Origin: an uncultured Porphyromonas sp.
Lineage (GTDB): Bacteria > Bacteroidota > Bacteroidia > Bacteroidales > Porphyromonadaceae
NCBI RefSeq assembly: GCF_938046015.1
Contig: NZ_CALIXW010000044.1
Span: forward strand, 68,590-132,589
Reading direction: 5' to 3'
DNA length: 64,000 nt
Positions 8,083-17,195 of the stretch are shown here, in pieces. Both the position numbers and the translations under genes were made by a program. The first letter of the stretch is position 1, and each line of letters starts with the position of its first letter. The notes beneath the pieces are model-generated. The model was not told where the DNA came from and did no database searches. It saw only the letters and a program-made list of their open reading frames with translations.

Positions 8083-9210
8083 ATGTCAGTTGAGATACGA
8101 CAGATCACGGAGAAGTCTGATATGCGCAAGTTCGTGCGCTTCAACCTCCAGCTATATCGTGGCAATCCCTACCACGTCCCCGGGCTCATCGAGGATGAGC
8201 TGCTGACGCTCGACCCCGCCCGCAACCCCGCATTCAAGTTCTGCGAGGCGGCCTACTTCCTCGCCTATCGCGAGGGCAAGATCGTCGGTCGTATCGCAGG
8301 GATCATCAACCACCGCGCCAACGAGACGTGGAATCAGAACAATGCCCGCTTCGGCTTCGTCGACTTCATCAACGACGCTGAGGTCGTCGATGCCCTCTTC
8401 AAGGCCGTATCGGACTGGGCCCGCGCTCGCGGTAAGGAGATGCTGCAGGGTCCCATGGGCTTCTCTGATCTCGACCACGAAGGGATGCTCATCGAGGGCT
8501 TTGACCAGCTCGGAACCATGGCCACGATCTACAACTACGCCTACTACCCCAAGCACATGGTACGTATGGGCTTCGTCAAGGATCAGGACTGGCACGAGTT
8601 CAAGATCATCATCCCCGACGCCATCCCCGAGAAGCACCAGCGCATCGCCGAGCTCGTGCGTAAGAAGTACGGCCTCAAGGTGCTCAAGTTCAAGAACCAG
8701 GCGGAGATCATGCCCTACGCACACCGTATCTTCGACACGCTGAACCAAGCCTACTCCGTCCTCTACGGCGTCTCCGAGCTCTCCCGTGACCAGATCGACT
8801 ACTACGTACGTATGTATATCCCGATGCTGCGCTACGACTTCGTCACGGTCATCGTCCGCGAGGAGGACGACAAGGTCGTAGGCTTCGGCATCACGCTGCC
8901 CAACCTCAGCCGTGCGCTGCAGAAGGCTAAGGGCAGCCTCTTCCCCTTCGGCTGGATACACCTACTGCGCGCCCTGAAGATGAAGAACCCTATCGTCGAC
9001 CTCTACCTCATCGGCGTCATCCCAGAGTACCAGAATAAGGGCGTCAACGCCCTGCTCTTCGATGACCTCATCCCCATCTTCCACAAGAATGGGGTCAAGT
9101 ACGCCGAGAGCAACCCCGAGCTAGAGACTAACGCCGCCGTACAGATGCAGTGGAACTATTTCGAGCGCAAGCACCACAAGACCCGCCGCGCGTGGATCAA
9201 AGAACTCTAA
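8083..9210 (+). CDS. GNAT-like N-acetyltransferase family protein
   Basis: 375 aa, no signal peptide or membrane segment. The N-terminal half begins MSVEIRQITEKSDMRKFVRF and contains AAYFLAYREGKIVGRIAGIIN, typical of a GNAT beta-strand core. The C-terminal VIPEYQNKGVNALLFDDLI (about residues 308-326) resembles the acetyl-CoA pyrophosphate loop. Long proteins of this type are conserved in Bacteroidota but I know no substrate for them. panD starts 8 nt downstream, so a link to coenzyme A supply is possible by context only. Confidence 0.7.
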   Translation: MSVEIRQITEKSDMRKFVRFNLQLYRGNPYHVPGLIEDELLTLDPARNPAFKFCEAAYFLAYREGKIVGRIAGIINHRANETWNQNNARFGFVDFINDAEVVDALFKAVSDWARARGKEMLQGPMGFSDLDHEGMLIEGFDQLGTMATIYNYAYYPKHMVRMGFVKDQDWHEFKIIIPDAIPEKHQRIAELVRKKYGLKVLKFKNQAEIMPYAHRIFDTLNQAYSVLYGVSELSRDQIDYYVRMYIPMLRYDFVTVIVREEDDKVVGFGITLPNLSRALQKAKGSLFPFGWIHLLRALKMKNPIVDLYLIGVIPEYQNKGVNALLFDDLIPIFHKNGVKYAESNPELETNAAVQMQWNYFERKHHKTRRAWIKEL

Positions 9211-9218
9211 TTTGAATT

Positions 9219-9572
9219 ATGCTCATCGAACTACTCAAGTCCAAGATACACCGAGTCACCGTCACCGAAGCCAACCTTAACTATATAGGGAGCATCACCA
9301 TTGACGAGGAGCTCCTCGAGGCGGCTAACCTGATCCCAGGCGAGAAGGTGCAGATCGTCAACAACAACAATGGCGCACGCCTGGAGACCTACGTCATCCG
9401 TGGCGAGCGTGGCTCGGGCGTCGTCTGCCTCAATGGAGCAGCAGCACGCCTCGTACAGCCTGGCGATGTCGTCATCATCATGGCCTACGCCTGGATGGAC
9501 GCCGAGGAGGCCAAGACCTTCCAGCCCGCAGTAGTATTCCCCGACAGCACGACCAATAGGCTCGTGCGCTAG
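9219..9572 (+). CDS. panD: Aspartate 1-decarboxylase proenzyme
   Basis: 117 aa pyruvoyl enzyme making beta-alanine from aspartate for pantothenate and CoA. The self-cleavage site Gly24-Ser25 lies in LNYIGSITIDEEL; Ser25 becomes the pyruvoyl group. IPGEKVQIVNNNNGARLETYVI and GAAARLVQPGDVVIIMAYA are the conserved core. Length is typical. It starts 8 nt after the upstream acetyltransferase-like gene. Confidence 0.96.
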   Translation: MLIELLKSKIHRVTVTEANLNYIGSITIDEELLEAANLIPGEKVQIVNNNNGARLETYVIRGERGSGVVCLNGAAARLVQPGDVVIIMAYAWMDAEEAKTFQPAVVFPDSTTNRLVR

Positions 9573-9605
9573 TGTCATCACGGATCCCCTTAATAAGAGA
9601 TAGAT

Positions 9606-10961
9606 ATGTTTGAGAACCTGAGTGAGCGCCTAGAGCGCTCCTTCAAGCTCCTCAAGGGTGAGGGCAAGATCACCGAGCTCAACGTCGCCGAGACCCTCAA
9701 GGACGTACGACGCGCCCTCCTCGAGGCCGACGTCAACTACAACGTCGCCAAGAAGTTCACCGAGGACGTCAAGGAGAAGGCCCTCGGCCAGGACGTCCTG
9801 ACCGCCGTCCGCCCAGGCGAACTGATGGTGAAGATCGTCCACGACGAGCTCGCCAAGCTGATGGGTGGTGCCGCCAGCGAGATCCGCCTCGAGGGCTCCC
9901 CCGCCATCATCCTCATGTCGGGTCTACAAGGCTCGGGGAAAACGACCTTCTCAGGTAAGCTGGCCACCCTGCTGAAGACGAAGCAGGCCAAGAAGCCGCT
10001 CCTCGTGGCGGCCGACGTCTACCGCCCTGCTGCGATCGAGCAGCTGCGCGTGCTGGCGGAGCAGATCGGCGTCCCCGTCTACTACGACCTCGAGAGCAAG
10101 GACCCCGTGGCGATCGCTCGCCGAGGGATCGCTGAGGCCATGAGTCAGGGCTGCAATGTCGTGATCATCGACACCGCGGGTCGCCTCGCAGTAGACGAGG
10201 AGATGATGCGCGAGATCCAGGCGATCAAGGAGGCCGTACGCCCCAGCGAGACGCTCTTCGTCGTCGACTCGATGACGGGGCAGGACGCAGTGAACACAGC
10301 CAAGGCCTTCAACGACCGTCTCAACTTCGACGGCGTCGTCCTCACCAAGCTCGACGGGGACACACGTGGCGGGGCTGCCCTCTCCATCCGTACCGTCGTC
10401 GATAAGCCCATCAAGTTCGTCGGGATGGGCGAGAAGATGGACGCGCTGGATGTCTTCCACCCCGAGCGTATGGCCGACCGCATCCTCGGCATGGGTGATA
10501 TCGTCTCGCTCGTAGAGCGCGCACAGCAGATCTACGACGAGCGCGAGGCACGACGTCTGGAGGAGCGCATCGCCAAGGATCAGTTCGACTTCAACGACTT
10601 CCTAGCCCAGATCCAGCAGATCAAGAAGATGGGCAACATCAAGGACCTCGCGGCCATGATCCCTGGCGTAGGCAAGGCCCTCAAGGATATCGACATCAAG
10701 GACGATGCCTTCAAGAGTATCGAGGCCATCATCTACTCGATGACGCCCGAGGAGCGCACCAAGCCCCACATCCTCGACGGGCACCGCCGCAAGCGTATCG
10801 CTGCGGGGAGCGGCACCTCGGTGCAGGACGTCAACAAGCTTCTCACGCAGTTCACCCAGACGCGCAAGATGATGAAGAGCCTGCAGGGCTTCAAGGGCGG
10901 CAAGATGCCCAAGATGCCTAAGCTCCCCAAGATGCCTGGCGGCGGTCGCTTCGGCTTCTAA
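9606..10961 (+). CDS. ffh: Signal recognition particle protein Ffh
   Basis: 451 aa SRP54 GTPase that, with 4.5S RNA, targets nascent membrane proteins to FtsY and the Sec translocon. Order: N domain (1-90), G domain with GLQGSGKTTFSGKLA (P-loop, about residues 103-117), DTAGRL and TKLDGDTRGG, then the Met-rich M domain from about 320 (RKMMKSLQGFKGGKMPKMPK). The KMPK/MPG-rich tail is common in Bacteroidota. A strong hairpin with a T-run follows. The ffs RNA was not found in the window. Confidence 0.96.
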   Translation: MFENLSERLERSFKLLKGEGKITELNVAETLKDVRRALLEADVNYNVAKKFTEDVKEKALGQDVLTAVRPGELMVKIVHDELAKLMGGAASEIRLEGSPAIILMSGLQGSGKTTFSGKLATLLKTKQAKKPLLVAADVYRPAAIEQLRVLAEQIGVPVYYDLESKDPVAIARRGIAEAMSQGCNVVIIDTAGRLAVDEEMMREIQAIKEAVRPSETLFVVDSMTGQDAVNTAKAFNDRLNFDGVVLTKLDGDTRGGAALSIRTVVDKPIKFVGMGEKMDALDVFHPERMADRILGMGDIVSLVERAQQIYDEREARRLEERIAKDQFDFNDFLAQIQQIKKMGNIKDLAAMIPGVGKALKDIDIKDDAFKSIEAIIYSMTPEERTKPHILDGHRRKRIAAGSGTSVQDVNKLLTQFTQTRKMMKSLQGFKGGKMPKMPKLPKMPGGGRFGF

Positions 10962-11008
10962 GCCGCGCCGCCTCGAGCTTCGGTCACGACCGAGCCCCAC
11001 ACCTCATC

Positions 11009-11061
11009 AGCCCAAGTACTCCTCGCCTTAGTGGCGGGCAGTGCTTGGGCTGAGTCTTTTT
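11009..11061 (+). terminator. Rho-independent terminator after ffh
   Basis: CAGCCCAAG at 11009 pairs with CTTGGGCTG ending at 11052, and the stem continues inwards with a few mismatches to CGCC/GGCG. It is followed by TCTTTTTAG. About 50 nt after the ffh stop. Confidence 0.75.
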
Positions 11062-11140
11062 AGTAGGCGCTACTACTCCGCTCGTTTCCCTAGCGCCTAG
11101 CCTTCCTCCAGACGGACAAGCAGCCTTCCATGACAAAGAG

Positions 11141-11177
11141 AAGCGCGCCCCCAGCCTCAAGGACTGGGGGCGCGCTT
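11141..11177. terminator. Perfect 14-bp hairpin between convergent ffh and aroA
   Basis: AAGCGCGCCCCCAG (11141-11154) is the exact reverse complement of 11164-11177, with a 9-nt loop. No T-run on either side. It may be a second terminator or an RNA-stabilising hairpin in the 10962-11428 gene-free stretch. Confidence 0.55.
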
Positions 11178-11234
11178 GCTTAATAGAGCAAAGGAAGGGC
11201 GTCGCAGCAAGAGGAAAGGCTAAGGCCAGCCTCG

Positions 11235-11322
11235 CGAGGGGCATCCCTCAGCCTCCTGACTGATAGCCCTCACGGAGCTGACTGACGTCCCTCACGGGGC
11301 TAACTGATATCCCTCAGCAGCC
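11235..11322. repeat. 22-bp x 4 array A2
   Basis: Units begin at 11235, 11257, 11279 and 11301. The right half CCCTCA is constant in all four, while the left half is TGACTGA in units 2 and 3, TAACTGA in unit 4 and degenerate in unit 1. Unit 3 has the GACGTC centre. It lies between convergent ffh and aroA. Confidence 0.9.
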
Positions 11323-11428
11323 CCTCCCTTATCCTTGAGCTTCGCTGGCATAGCTTCGTCACCTCGCGCTGTCTAAGGATGAGGCAGGGCTGGGCTAGCA
11401 GTGACTACGGCAGCCTTAGGGAACACAG

Positions 11429-12697
11429 CTAGCGCAGCTGCAGGACGGAATCGAGCTGCTGCCAGTAGCTGGGGAAGCTCTTAGCCACGACCTCTGTGTC
11501 CGCGATCTGCAGCCCGGGATGCTTCAGCGCCAGCAACGCCAGCGCCATAGCCATGCGGTGATCGCGATAGGTAGCCAGCGTAGGCAGGGGATCACCCGCC
11601 GTGAGCTTCGTCGGTCGCCCCGCGTAACTGAGATGATCTACGCCTAGCTCGAGGCCGTAGCCGAGCTTCGCTAGTTCGGTCACGAGGGCCGTGAGGCGGT
11701 CGGACTCCTTGAGCCGTAGATGGGCAACGCCAGTAAAGTGGAAGGGGAGGCCAAGGGCACAGCCGAGGACAGCGAAGCTCGGGACAAGGTCAGGGCAGCT
11801 GTTGAACTCCCAACGCATTTCCCCTATGCTCGGAGCAGCCTCGTGCCGCAGCAGGATGCCCTCTTCCTGCACCTCACTCCGCACACCGAGGAGGGCAAAG
11901 CGACCCAGCAGCGCCTCACTATCTCCCTGCAGAGAGGGATAGCGCAGCCTGCTGAGGAAGCAGCTCGAACCCAAGGGGAGGAGCTTCGTCAGGACATAGG
12001 CATAGGAGGCAGCACTCCAGTCCGCTTCATCTCGGAGCGGCTGGACTTTGCTCCTCTGGTCTTTACCAAGGTAGTGGTAACGCGTCCCCTCCTGCTGCCA
12101 GCGATAGCCCACCTCCCCAAGGAGCTGCAGGGTCATCGCCGCATAGGGAGCTGAGGCAAGCGGCTTATCCCCCAGCTCGATACAGTAGCCTGGGCTTAGT
12201 CGAGGGGAGAGGAGCAAGAGAGCACTAAGATACTGCGAACTAGAGGAGGCGTCCAGCTCCAGCAGCTCGCCCTCCAGCCGCGAGGGAGCGATCACAAGGG
12301 GCGGGAAGCCCTCCGCCTCGAGGTAGCTGATGTCTGCACCCGCTCCACGGAGGGCCGTGACCAGCGGCGCGATCGGGCGCTCGTGCTGTCGGTCCGCGCC
12401 CTCGAGGCGTAGCGGGTAGTGTGTCGTCGCCGCAAGGTAGGCCGTCAGGAAGCGCATAGCCGTACCCGAGGCGCCTACATGGATGACGGGTTCTCCGCGG
12501 CGATGCGCCTCGAGGGCCGAGACGAGTACGCGTATATCCTCGGGCGTATCGGCGTCGAGCTCGAGGGGTAGCAGCGCCCCACCCTCCTCCAACGCATGGA
12601 GCAGAAGGCGCCGTGCCGTGAGGCTCTTGGAGCTGGGTAGTCTCCAATGAAGGTGCTGCGGGCTCGTAAGCTCCCGAGGATGTAGGCTAAGCGTCAT
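11429..12697 (-). CDS. aroA: 3-phosphoshikimate 1-carboxyvinyltransferase (EPSP synthase)
   Basis: 422 aa enzyme adding enolpyruvate from PEP to shikimate-3-phosphate in chorismate synthesis. Seen are LPSSKSLTARRLLLHAL (phosphate-binding Lys/Ser), GASGTAMRFLTAYLA (PEP site), RPIAPLV, SSSQYLSALLL, LRLKESDRL and YRDHRMAMALALLAL. Length is typical for the shorter Bacteroidota forms. Its start overlaps the end of the upstream reductase gene by 4 bp, so translation is coupled. Confidence 0.94.
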   Translation of the reverse strand: MTLSLHPRELTSPQHLHWRLPSSKSLTARRLLLHALEEGGALLPLELDADTPEDIRVLVSALEAHRRGEPVIHVGASGTAMRFLTAYLAATTHYPLRLEGADRQHERPIAPLVTALRGAGADISYLEAEGFPPLVIAPSRLEGELLELDASSSSQYLSALLLLSPRLSPGYCIELGDKPLASAPYAAMTLQLLGEVGYRWQQEGTRYHYLGKDQRSKVQPLRDEADWSAASYAYVLTKLLPLGSSCFLSRLRYPSLQGDSEALLGRFALLGVRSEVQEEGILLRHEAAPSIGEMRWEFNSCPDLVPSFAVLGCALGLPFHFTGVAHLRLKESDRLTALVTELAKLGYGLELGVDHLSYAGRPTKLTAGDPLPTLATYRDHRMAMALALLALKHPGLQIADTEVVAKSFPSYWQQLDSVLQLR

Positions 12698-13191
12698 CGC
12701 ACAGGGGGGAAGAGCGGACTAAGAAGCGCCACGTAGCGCTCCAGGGCGGGGGCATCGAGCTCCGCAGTGAAGTCCTCCAGCTCGTCGCTGTCGATATCGA
12801 GGACGGCGACGACACGGCCCGAGGCGTCGTGCACGGGGACGACAATCTCGCTACGAGAGGCCGAGCTGCAGGCGATATGCCCAGGGAAAGCCTCGACGTC
12901 AGGGACGGCGAGTGTCCTATCCTCCGCCCAAGCCGTGCCGCAGACACCACGGCCACGGCGTATGCGCGTGCAGGCGATGTCTCCCTGGAAGGGGCCTAGG
13001 ATGAGCTCCTCCCCCTCGACGAGGTAGAAGCCTACCCAGAAGAAGCCGAAGGTCTGACGTAGGGCGGCGGCAAAGTTCGCAAGGTTCGGGAGGAGTAGCG
13101 GCTCACTAGAGAGGAGCGCGGCGAGCTGCGGGTAGAGCTCTTCGTAGCGCGTACGGCGATCGGTGCCGCTTAGCTTGAGTTCTTCGGCCAT
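12694..13191 (-). CDS. msrC: GAF-domain free methionine-(R)-sulfoxide reductase
   Basis: 165 aa single GAF domain. It closely follows the fRMsr (YebR) pattern: GPFQGDIACTRI, RGVCGTAW and GHIACSSASRSEIVVPV. The three redox cysteines are Cys74, Cys84 and Cys108, spaced as in characterised fRMsr. It reduces free methionine-R-sulfoxide using thioredoxin, an antioxidant role in the cytoplasm. It lies 26 nt after the histidine kinase gene and overlaps aroA by 4 bp. Confidence 0.88.
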   Translation of the reverse strand: MAEELKLSGTDRRTRYEELYPQLAALLSSEPLLLPNLANFAAALRQTFGFFWVGFYLVEGEELILGPFQGDIACTRIRRGRGVCGTAWAEDRTLAVPDVEAFPGHIACSSASRSEIVVPVHDASGRVVAVLDIDSDELEDFTAELDAPALERYVALLSPLFPPVR

Positions 13192-13217
13192 ATAATTAAG
13201 GGGAATGGTGATGGGCT

Positions 13218-14432
13218 TTAGCTGGGGAGGCGATCCAGCTCGATGCGGAAGGTCGTGCCAACGCCAGGCGTGGAGCGCAGGACGTAGATACGCCCCTTGT
13301 GGTACTCCTCTATGATGCGCAGCGCCAGCGAAAGGCCGAGCCCCCAGCCACGCTGGCGGGTCGTCACCCCAGGGCGGAAGATACGGCGCAGCTCGCCCTT
13401 AGGGATCCCCTTGCCCGTATCGGTGATGTCGACAAAGACGCGGTCCGAGCCCAGCTGATAAGCGAAGCTGATCGTCCCCTTGCCCTGCATGGCGTCGACA
13501 GCGTTCTTGATCAGATTCTCGAAGACCCAAGCGATCAGCGGCTCACTGAGTGAGACGAGGATAGGTTCCTCGGGCGCTTCGGGCGGGACGAGCTCGACCT
13601 TGCGCGAGATACGTGGCTGCATGTAGTGCAGGGCGCGCAGCAGCACCTCATGCAGGTCCAGGGTCTGCAGCTTGGTCGCCGAGCCGATCTTCTGGAAGCG
13701 GTCGGCGATGATGCCGAGGCGCTCGATGTCCTTGCCCATCTCCTCGGTGACCATGGGCTCGGTGCCCATGCTCTCGAGGTACTCCTTCCAGGCCATGAGG
13801 GAGGAGATGGGCGTACCGAGCTGGTGCGCCGTCTCACGGGAGAGCCCTTCCCAGAGGCGGTTCTGATCGGAGCGCTTGAGGGAGATGATGGCCACGAGTG
13901 CCACCAGCAGGAAGAGGACGAAGCCCCCCAGCTGAATGTAGGGGAAGATCGTCAGGTAGCGCAGCCCATTGCTATCCGAATAGTAGACGTACTGCGGGGA
14001 AGCCGTCTCGGAGATAACGATGGGGGGATAGCCGCCGCGCATGCGGGCCAGCTCGCGCTGTAGGTAGCGCTCTGCCCCCTCGTCGGGCAGGTCGATATTG
14101 TTGTAGCTGATGATGACGCCATCACGGTCGGTGACGATGATGGGGATGGCGGTATTAGCCTCCAGGATACGATAGAGGTAGGTCATCGTCATATCCTGGT
14201 CGTAGGAGTTGGTGGCGCGCACGGCGTTGGTCCACATCTCCAGCTTCTCATGCTCCTCGAGGGCGATCTTGGCCACGAGCCGATCGGAGACGAAGAGCGA
14301 GAGGACGGAGAAGAGGACGGAGGAGATGATCAGCGCGATGCGTATGTAGCTATGCCTATTGATCCATAGGCCTCCGCCTCGTAGCCAGCTCTCGAGGAGA
14401 CGCTGGGCGCGCTGGTATAGGGAGTGCTTCAC
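13218..14432 (-). CDS. Membrane sensor histidine kinase (orphan)
   Basis: 404 aa. Transmembrane segments are at about residues 30-50 (IALIISSVLFSVLSLFV) and 168-187 (GGFVLFLLVALVAII), enclosing a roughly 115-residue extracytoplasmic sensor. The H-box is RETAHQLGTPISSL (His about 202), the N-box NLIKNAVDAM, and the ATP-binding G boxes DTGKGIP and RGWGLGLSLALRII. No HAMP domain is obvious. No response regulator gene is adjacent, so the partner is unknown. Probably co-transcribed with the DUF2891 gene 40 nt upstream and msrC downstream. Confidence 0.9.
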   Translation of the reverse strand: MKHSLYQRAQRLLESWLRGGGLWINRHSYIRIALIISSVLFSVLSLFVSDRLVAKIALEEHEKLEMWTNAVRATNSYDQDMTMTYLYRILEANTAIPIIVTDRDGVIISYNNIDLPDEGAERYLQRELARMRGGYPPIVISETASPQYVYYSDSNGLRYLTIFPYIQLGGFVLFLLVALVAIISLKRSDQNRLWEGLSRETAHQLGTPISSLMAWKEYLESMGTEPMVTEEMGKDIERLGIIADRFQKIGSATKLQTLDLHEVLLRALHYMQPRISRKVELVPPEAPEEPILVSLSEPLIAWVFENLIKNAVDAMQGKGTISFAYQLGSDRVFVDITDTGKGIPKGELRRIFRPGVTTRQRGWGLGLSLALRIIEEYHKGRIYVLRSTPGVGTTFRIELDRLPS

Positions 14433-14472
14433 CTAAGGGGGAGTTTGCGTCCAGACTAAGGATGTCGAGAGG

Positions 14473-15585
14473 CTACTGCTTGCCCTGGAGCACCTCGTCG
14501 GCATAGCGGGCGAAGCTCGCCAGCCAGTGGTCACCGCCGTAGCCCGAGGCGAAGATCTGCTCCATCCCCTGGCGGTAGAAGGTCGGGGCCATACGCTCCA
14601 GTCGCTGACGCAGTTTGTCACGCTGAGGCAGGGCACGCGCCACACGCGCCATCGTCCAGGCGCGGGTGAAGGAGAGCCCAACGAGGTGGACGATCGTGTA
14701 GTCTGTCAGGTCTGTGATCACCAGCGGCTGGCAGAGGCGGTCCAGCCCCTCGGCGGTGAAGTAGCGGCTCAGCCAGCGGCGATATTCCCCAGGCTCGAGG
14801 ACGCGCGTCATGAGGTCGGCCGTCATCAGCGCAGGGGAGATGAAGTCCGTGGCGTTGGGCTCTAGGTGCGCTGGGATGCGCTTGTCCCCCAGGTAGAGCT
14901 CCCGGGCCTTGGCGACGAGGGCGGTCTCGAAATCTCGGTCTCCTCGCTCACGGGCGTAGTCGAGGGCGAAGCCTAGGGCGAAGCCTAGGGCGAAGGCGGA
15001 GTTGGAGTGCGTGCCGATACGATTGGGGTAATGCATCTTCGGCAGGTAGGCCTTCCACTTGGCGACGATCTTATCGGCGAGAATGTCTACCGCCTGACTC
15101 CAGCCCTTGGCCTTGTCCCTGAGCTCGGCGTCCTCCGAGCGTGTGAGCAGGTGCAGCTGGCGCGAGAGCTGCAGCAGCCAGGCCCAGCCGTAGGTGCGCT
15201 CGAAGGTGCCCGCGAGCTTGCGGTCGAAGTAAGCGGCCTCACCGCGCATCTTCTCCGCTGTCAGGTTCGCATCCAGAGCGGCGATGATCTCACGACGCAG
15301 GCCAAGCTGGGGCTGCGTGGCCAGGACCTCCACCAGCATCCAGTGGCTGTGCACCGAGCTGTGCCAGTCGAAGCTGCCGTAGAAGGCGGGATGCAGATCC
15401 CGCGGCGATAGACAGAGCTCCGTGCTGTCGAGTTGGATGTGGCTCGTCTTATTGGGGTACTCGACGAAGATATTCTTGAGCGGCATGGCCACTAGGCGCT
15501 GCAGCTCATCGGCACTCGTCAGCTGCTGCGCTAGCCCCAGCTGGGGCAGGAGCGTGAGGGCGAGGAGGGAGGCAAACTTCTTCAT
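14473..15585 (-). CDS. DUF2891 family protein with signal peptide
   Basis: 370 aa. The N-terminus (MKKFASLLALTLLPQLGLAQ) is a Sec signal peptide, placing the protein in the periplasm or outside. The body starts with SPRDLHPAFYGSFDWHSSVHSHWM and continues ERTYGWAWLLQLSRQL, NRIGTHSNSAFALGFAL and SPALMTADLM, which are features of DUF2891, an alpha/alpha-barrel-like family of unknown function. A 12-bp motif occurs three times in tandem at 14963-14998, giving the GFALGFAL segment. Lies between a glycosyltransferase gene and a sensor kinase; a glycan or envelope role is possible but unproven. Confidence 0.8.
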   Translation of the reverse strand: MKKFASLLALTLLPQLGLAQQLTSADELQRLVAMPLKNIFVEYPNKTSHIQLDSTELCLSPRDLHPAFYGSFDWHSSVHSHWMLVEVLATQPQLGLRREIIAALDANLTAEKMRGEAAYFDRKLAGTFERTYGWAWLLQLSRQLHLLTRSEDAELRDKAKGWSQAVDILADKIVAKWKAYLPKMHYPNRIGTHSNSAFALGFALGFALDYARERGDRDFETALVAKARELYLGDKRIPAHLEPNATDFISPALMTADLMTRVLEPGEYRRWLSRYFTAEGLDRLCQPLVITDLTDYTIVHLVGLSFTRAWTMARVARALPQRDKLRQRLERMAPTFYRQGMEQIFASGYGGDHWLASFARYADEVLQGKQ

Positions 15586-15640
15586 AGGGCAGAGTGTAGG
15601 GTAGACCTAGGGATAGAGCGCTAGCGTAGCGCCTCGAGGT

Positions 15641-16384
15641 TCAGCGGCGACGCTGGGGGAAGATACCCCGGCTGTGCCAGTAGCGGAGCTTGACGACGCC
15701 GACGAAGGCCTCCTTGAAGATCGAGGTATTCATCTTCGACGTGCCCAGCACGCGGTCCTCGAAGGTAATGGGCACCTCCGTGATCTTATAGCCGAGGCAG
15801 TAGGCCGTGTACTTCATCTCGATCTGGAAGGCGTAGCCCTTGAAGTGCACCTCGCCGAGCTCCATCGTCTCCAGCACCTCGCGGCGGTAGCAGACGAAGC
15901 CCGCCGTGGGGTCCATGACGGGCATGCCCATGATGAGGCGCACGTAGAGCGAGGCTCCGCGGCTCATCAGGATGCGGTCTAGGGGCCAGTTCTTCACTGC
16001 GCCGCCAGGCACGTAGCGCGAGCCGACCGCCACGTCCGCCCCGCGCTCGTGGCAGGCTGTACGTAGCTCCAGCAGCTTGATCGGCGGATGGCTGAAGTCG
16101 CAGTCCATCTCGATGATGTAGGCGTAGTCGCGCTCCAGCGCCCAGCGGAAGCCCGCGATATAGGCGGTACCGAGACCTTGCTTGCCCGAGCGCTCCAGCA
16201 GATGCAGCGCCTCGGGGTATTCGGCTTGCTTCTCGCGTACGATGGCGGCAGTGCCGTCAGGCGAACCGTCGTCGACGACGAGGAGATGAAAAGCCTGAGG
16301 CAGGGCAAAGACCGTATCGATCATCTGCGCTATGTTCTCACGCTCATTGTAGGTGGGTATGATGACTAGACTGTCGCTATGCAT
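15641..16384 (-). CDS. Polyprenol monophosphomannose synthase-like GT2 glycosyltransferase
   Basis: 247 aa GT-A fold enzyme. Motifs: IIPTYNERENI (residues 8-18), VVDDGSPDGTA, EMDCDFSHPP (the DxD-like metal site), GSRYVPGG and ITFEDRVLGTSKM. No transmembrane segments, as in soluble dolichol/polyprenol-phosphate mannose synthases. It would transfer a sugar from a nucleotide donor to polyprenyl phosphate at the inner face of the membrane. A TATATTTG promoter box lies 58 nt upstream. The exact sugar cannot be read from sequence. Confidence 0.88.
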   Translation of the reverse strand: MHSDSLVIIPTYNERENIAQMIDTVFALPQAFHLLVVDDGSPDGTAAIVREKQAEYPEALHLLERSGKQGLGTAYIAGFRWALERDYAYIIEMDCDFSHPPIKLLELRTACHERGADVAVGSRYVPGGAVKNWPLDRILMSRGASLYVRLIMGMPVMDPTAGFVCYRREVLETMELGEVHFKGYAFQIEMKYTAYCLGYKITEVPITFEDRVLGTSKMNTSIFKEAFVGVVKLRYWHSRGIFPQRRR

Positions 16385-16441
16385 ATAGATCTTGAGTAGG
16401 GGCAGGCACTCGTAGCCCTGCCCTGGGTATCGTTACTTATA

Positions 16442-16449
16442 CAAATATA
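16442..16449 (-). promoter_or_regulatory. -7 promoter box for the glycosyltransferase operon
   Basis: Minus strand TATATTTG, 58 nt upstream of the glycosyltransferase start. It may drive the whole minus-strand run down to aroA, since the gaps (55, 40, 26 nt and an overlap) leave little room for other promoters. Confidence 0.5.
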
Positions 16450-16584
16450 GCTCTAATCCGCGTGCCACGGAGCCAGGGCCTACGATTGGTAGGACACAGA
16501 GGCTCAAGGGGGAAGGGGGAACTAGGGCTAGTCCCTAGGGGCGAGGTGCAGCGGACGAGGTGCTAGCAGTGGAAGAGCCCAAGG

Positions 16585-17190
16585 CTAGAGCAGGCGGAAG
16601 CTGAGGCGATGCACGGGGCTCGGGCCAAGCTCAGCGAGGGCGGCACGATGCTGCGGCGTCGGGTAGCCCTTATGCTCGGCGAAGCCATAGCCAGGGTACA
16701 GCTGTGCTAGCTCCAGCATCAGCCGATCGCGCTCCGTCTTCGCGAGGATCGAGGCGGCAGCGATGCTGCGGTAGGTGGCGTCGCCCTTGACGATGCACTC
16801 GTGCGGGATCCCAGGATAGGGACGGAAGCGGTTGCCGTCGATGAGCAGCAGCTCGGGGCTCAGCACGAGCTGGTCCACAGCTCGGTGCATAGCCGTGATG
16901 GAGGCCTGCAGGATGTTCAGCTGGTCGATCTCCTCGGGGCTGCAGAGACCTATGCCCCAGCTCAGCGCCTCAGCCTCGATGATGGGGCGAAGGAGCTCGC
17001 GCTGCGCCTCGGTGAGCTGCTTGGAGTCGTTGAGCAGTGGGTGGGCGAAGCTATCGGGCAGGATCACCGCGGCGGCCACTACGGGCCCAGCCAGGCAGCC
17101 CCGCCCCGCCTCATCGCAGCCGCACTCCATGAGCCCCAGCGGGGAGAAGTGCGCGCGGAGCGCCTGGCGCTCCTTGCCTCGGTCAACCAT
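16585..17190 (-). CDS. rnhB: Ribonuclease HII
   Basis: 201 aa enzyme cutting RNA in RNA-DNA hybrids and removing single ribonucleotides. CGCDEAGRGCLAGPVVAAAVIL carries catalytic Asp26 and Glu27; LLIDGNRF and KGDATYRSIAAASILAKTERD hold further acidic and Lys residues; the GYGFAEHKGYPTPQH segment is characteristic of type 2. Begins 5 nt after the sufS stop, so it is the second gene of that transcript. Confidence 0.95.
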   Translation of the reverse strand: MVDRGKERQALRAHFSPLGLMECGCDEAGRGCLAGPVVAAAVILPDSFAHPLLNDSKQLTEAQRELLRPIIEAEALSWGIGLCSPEEIDQLNILQASITAMHRAVDQLVLSPELLLIDGNRFRPYPGIPHECIVKGDATYRSIAAASILAKTERDRLMLELAQLYPGYGFAEHKGYPTPQHRAALAELGPSPVHRLSFRLL

Positions 17191-17195
17191 AGCCC

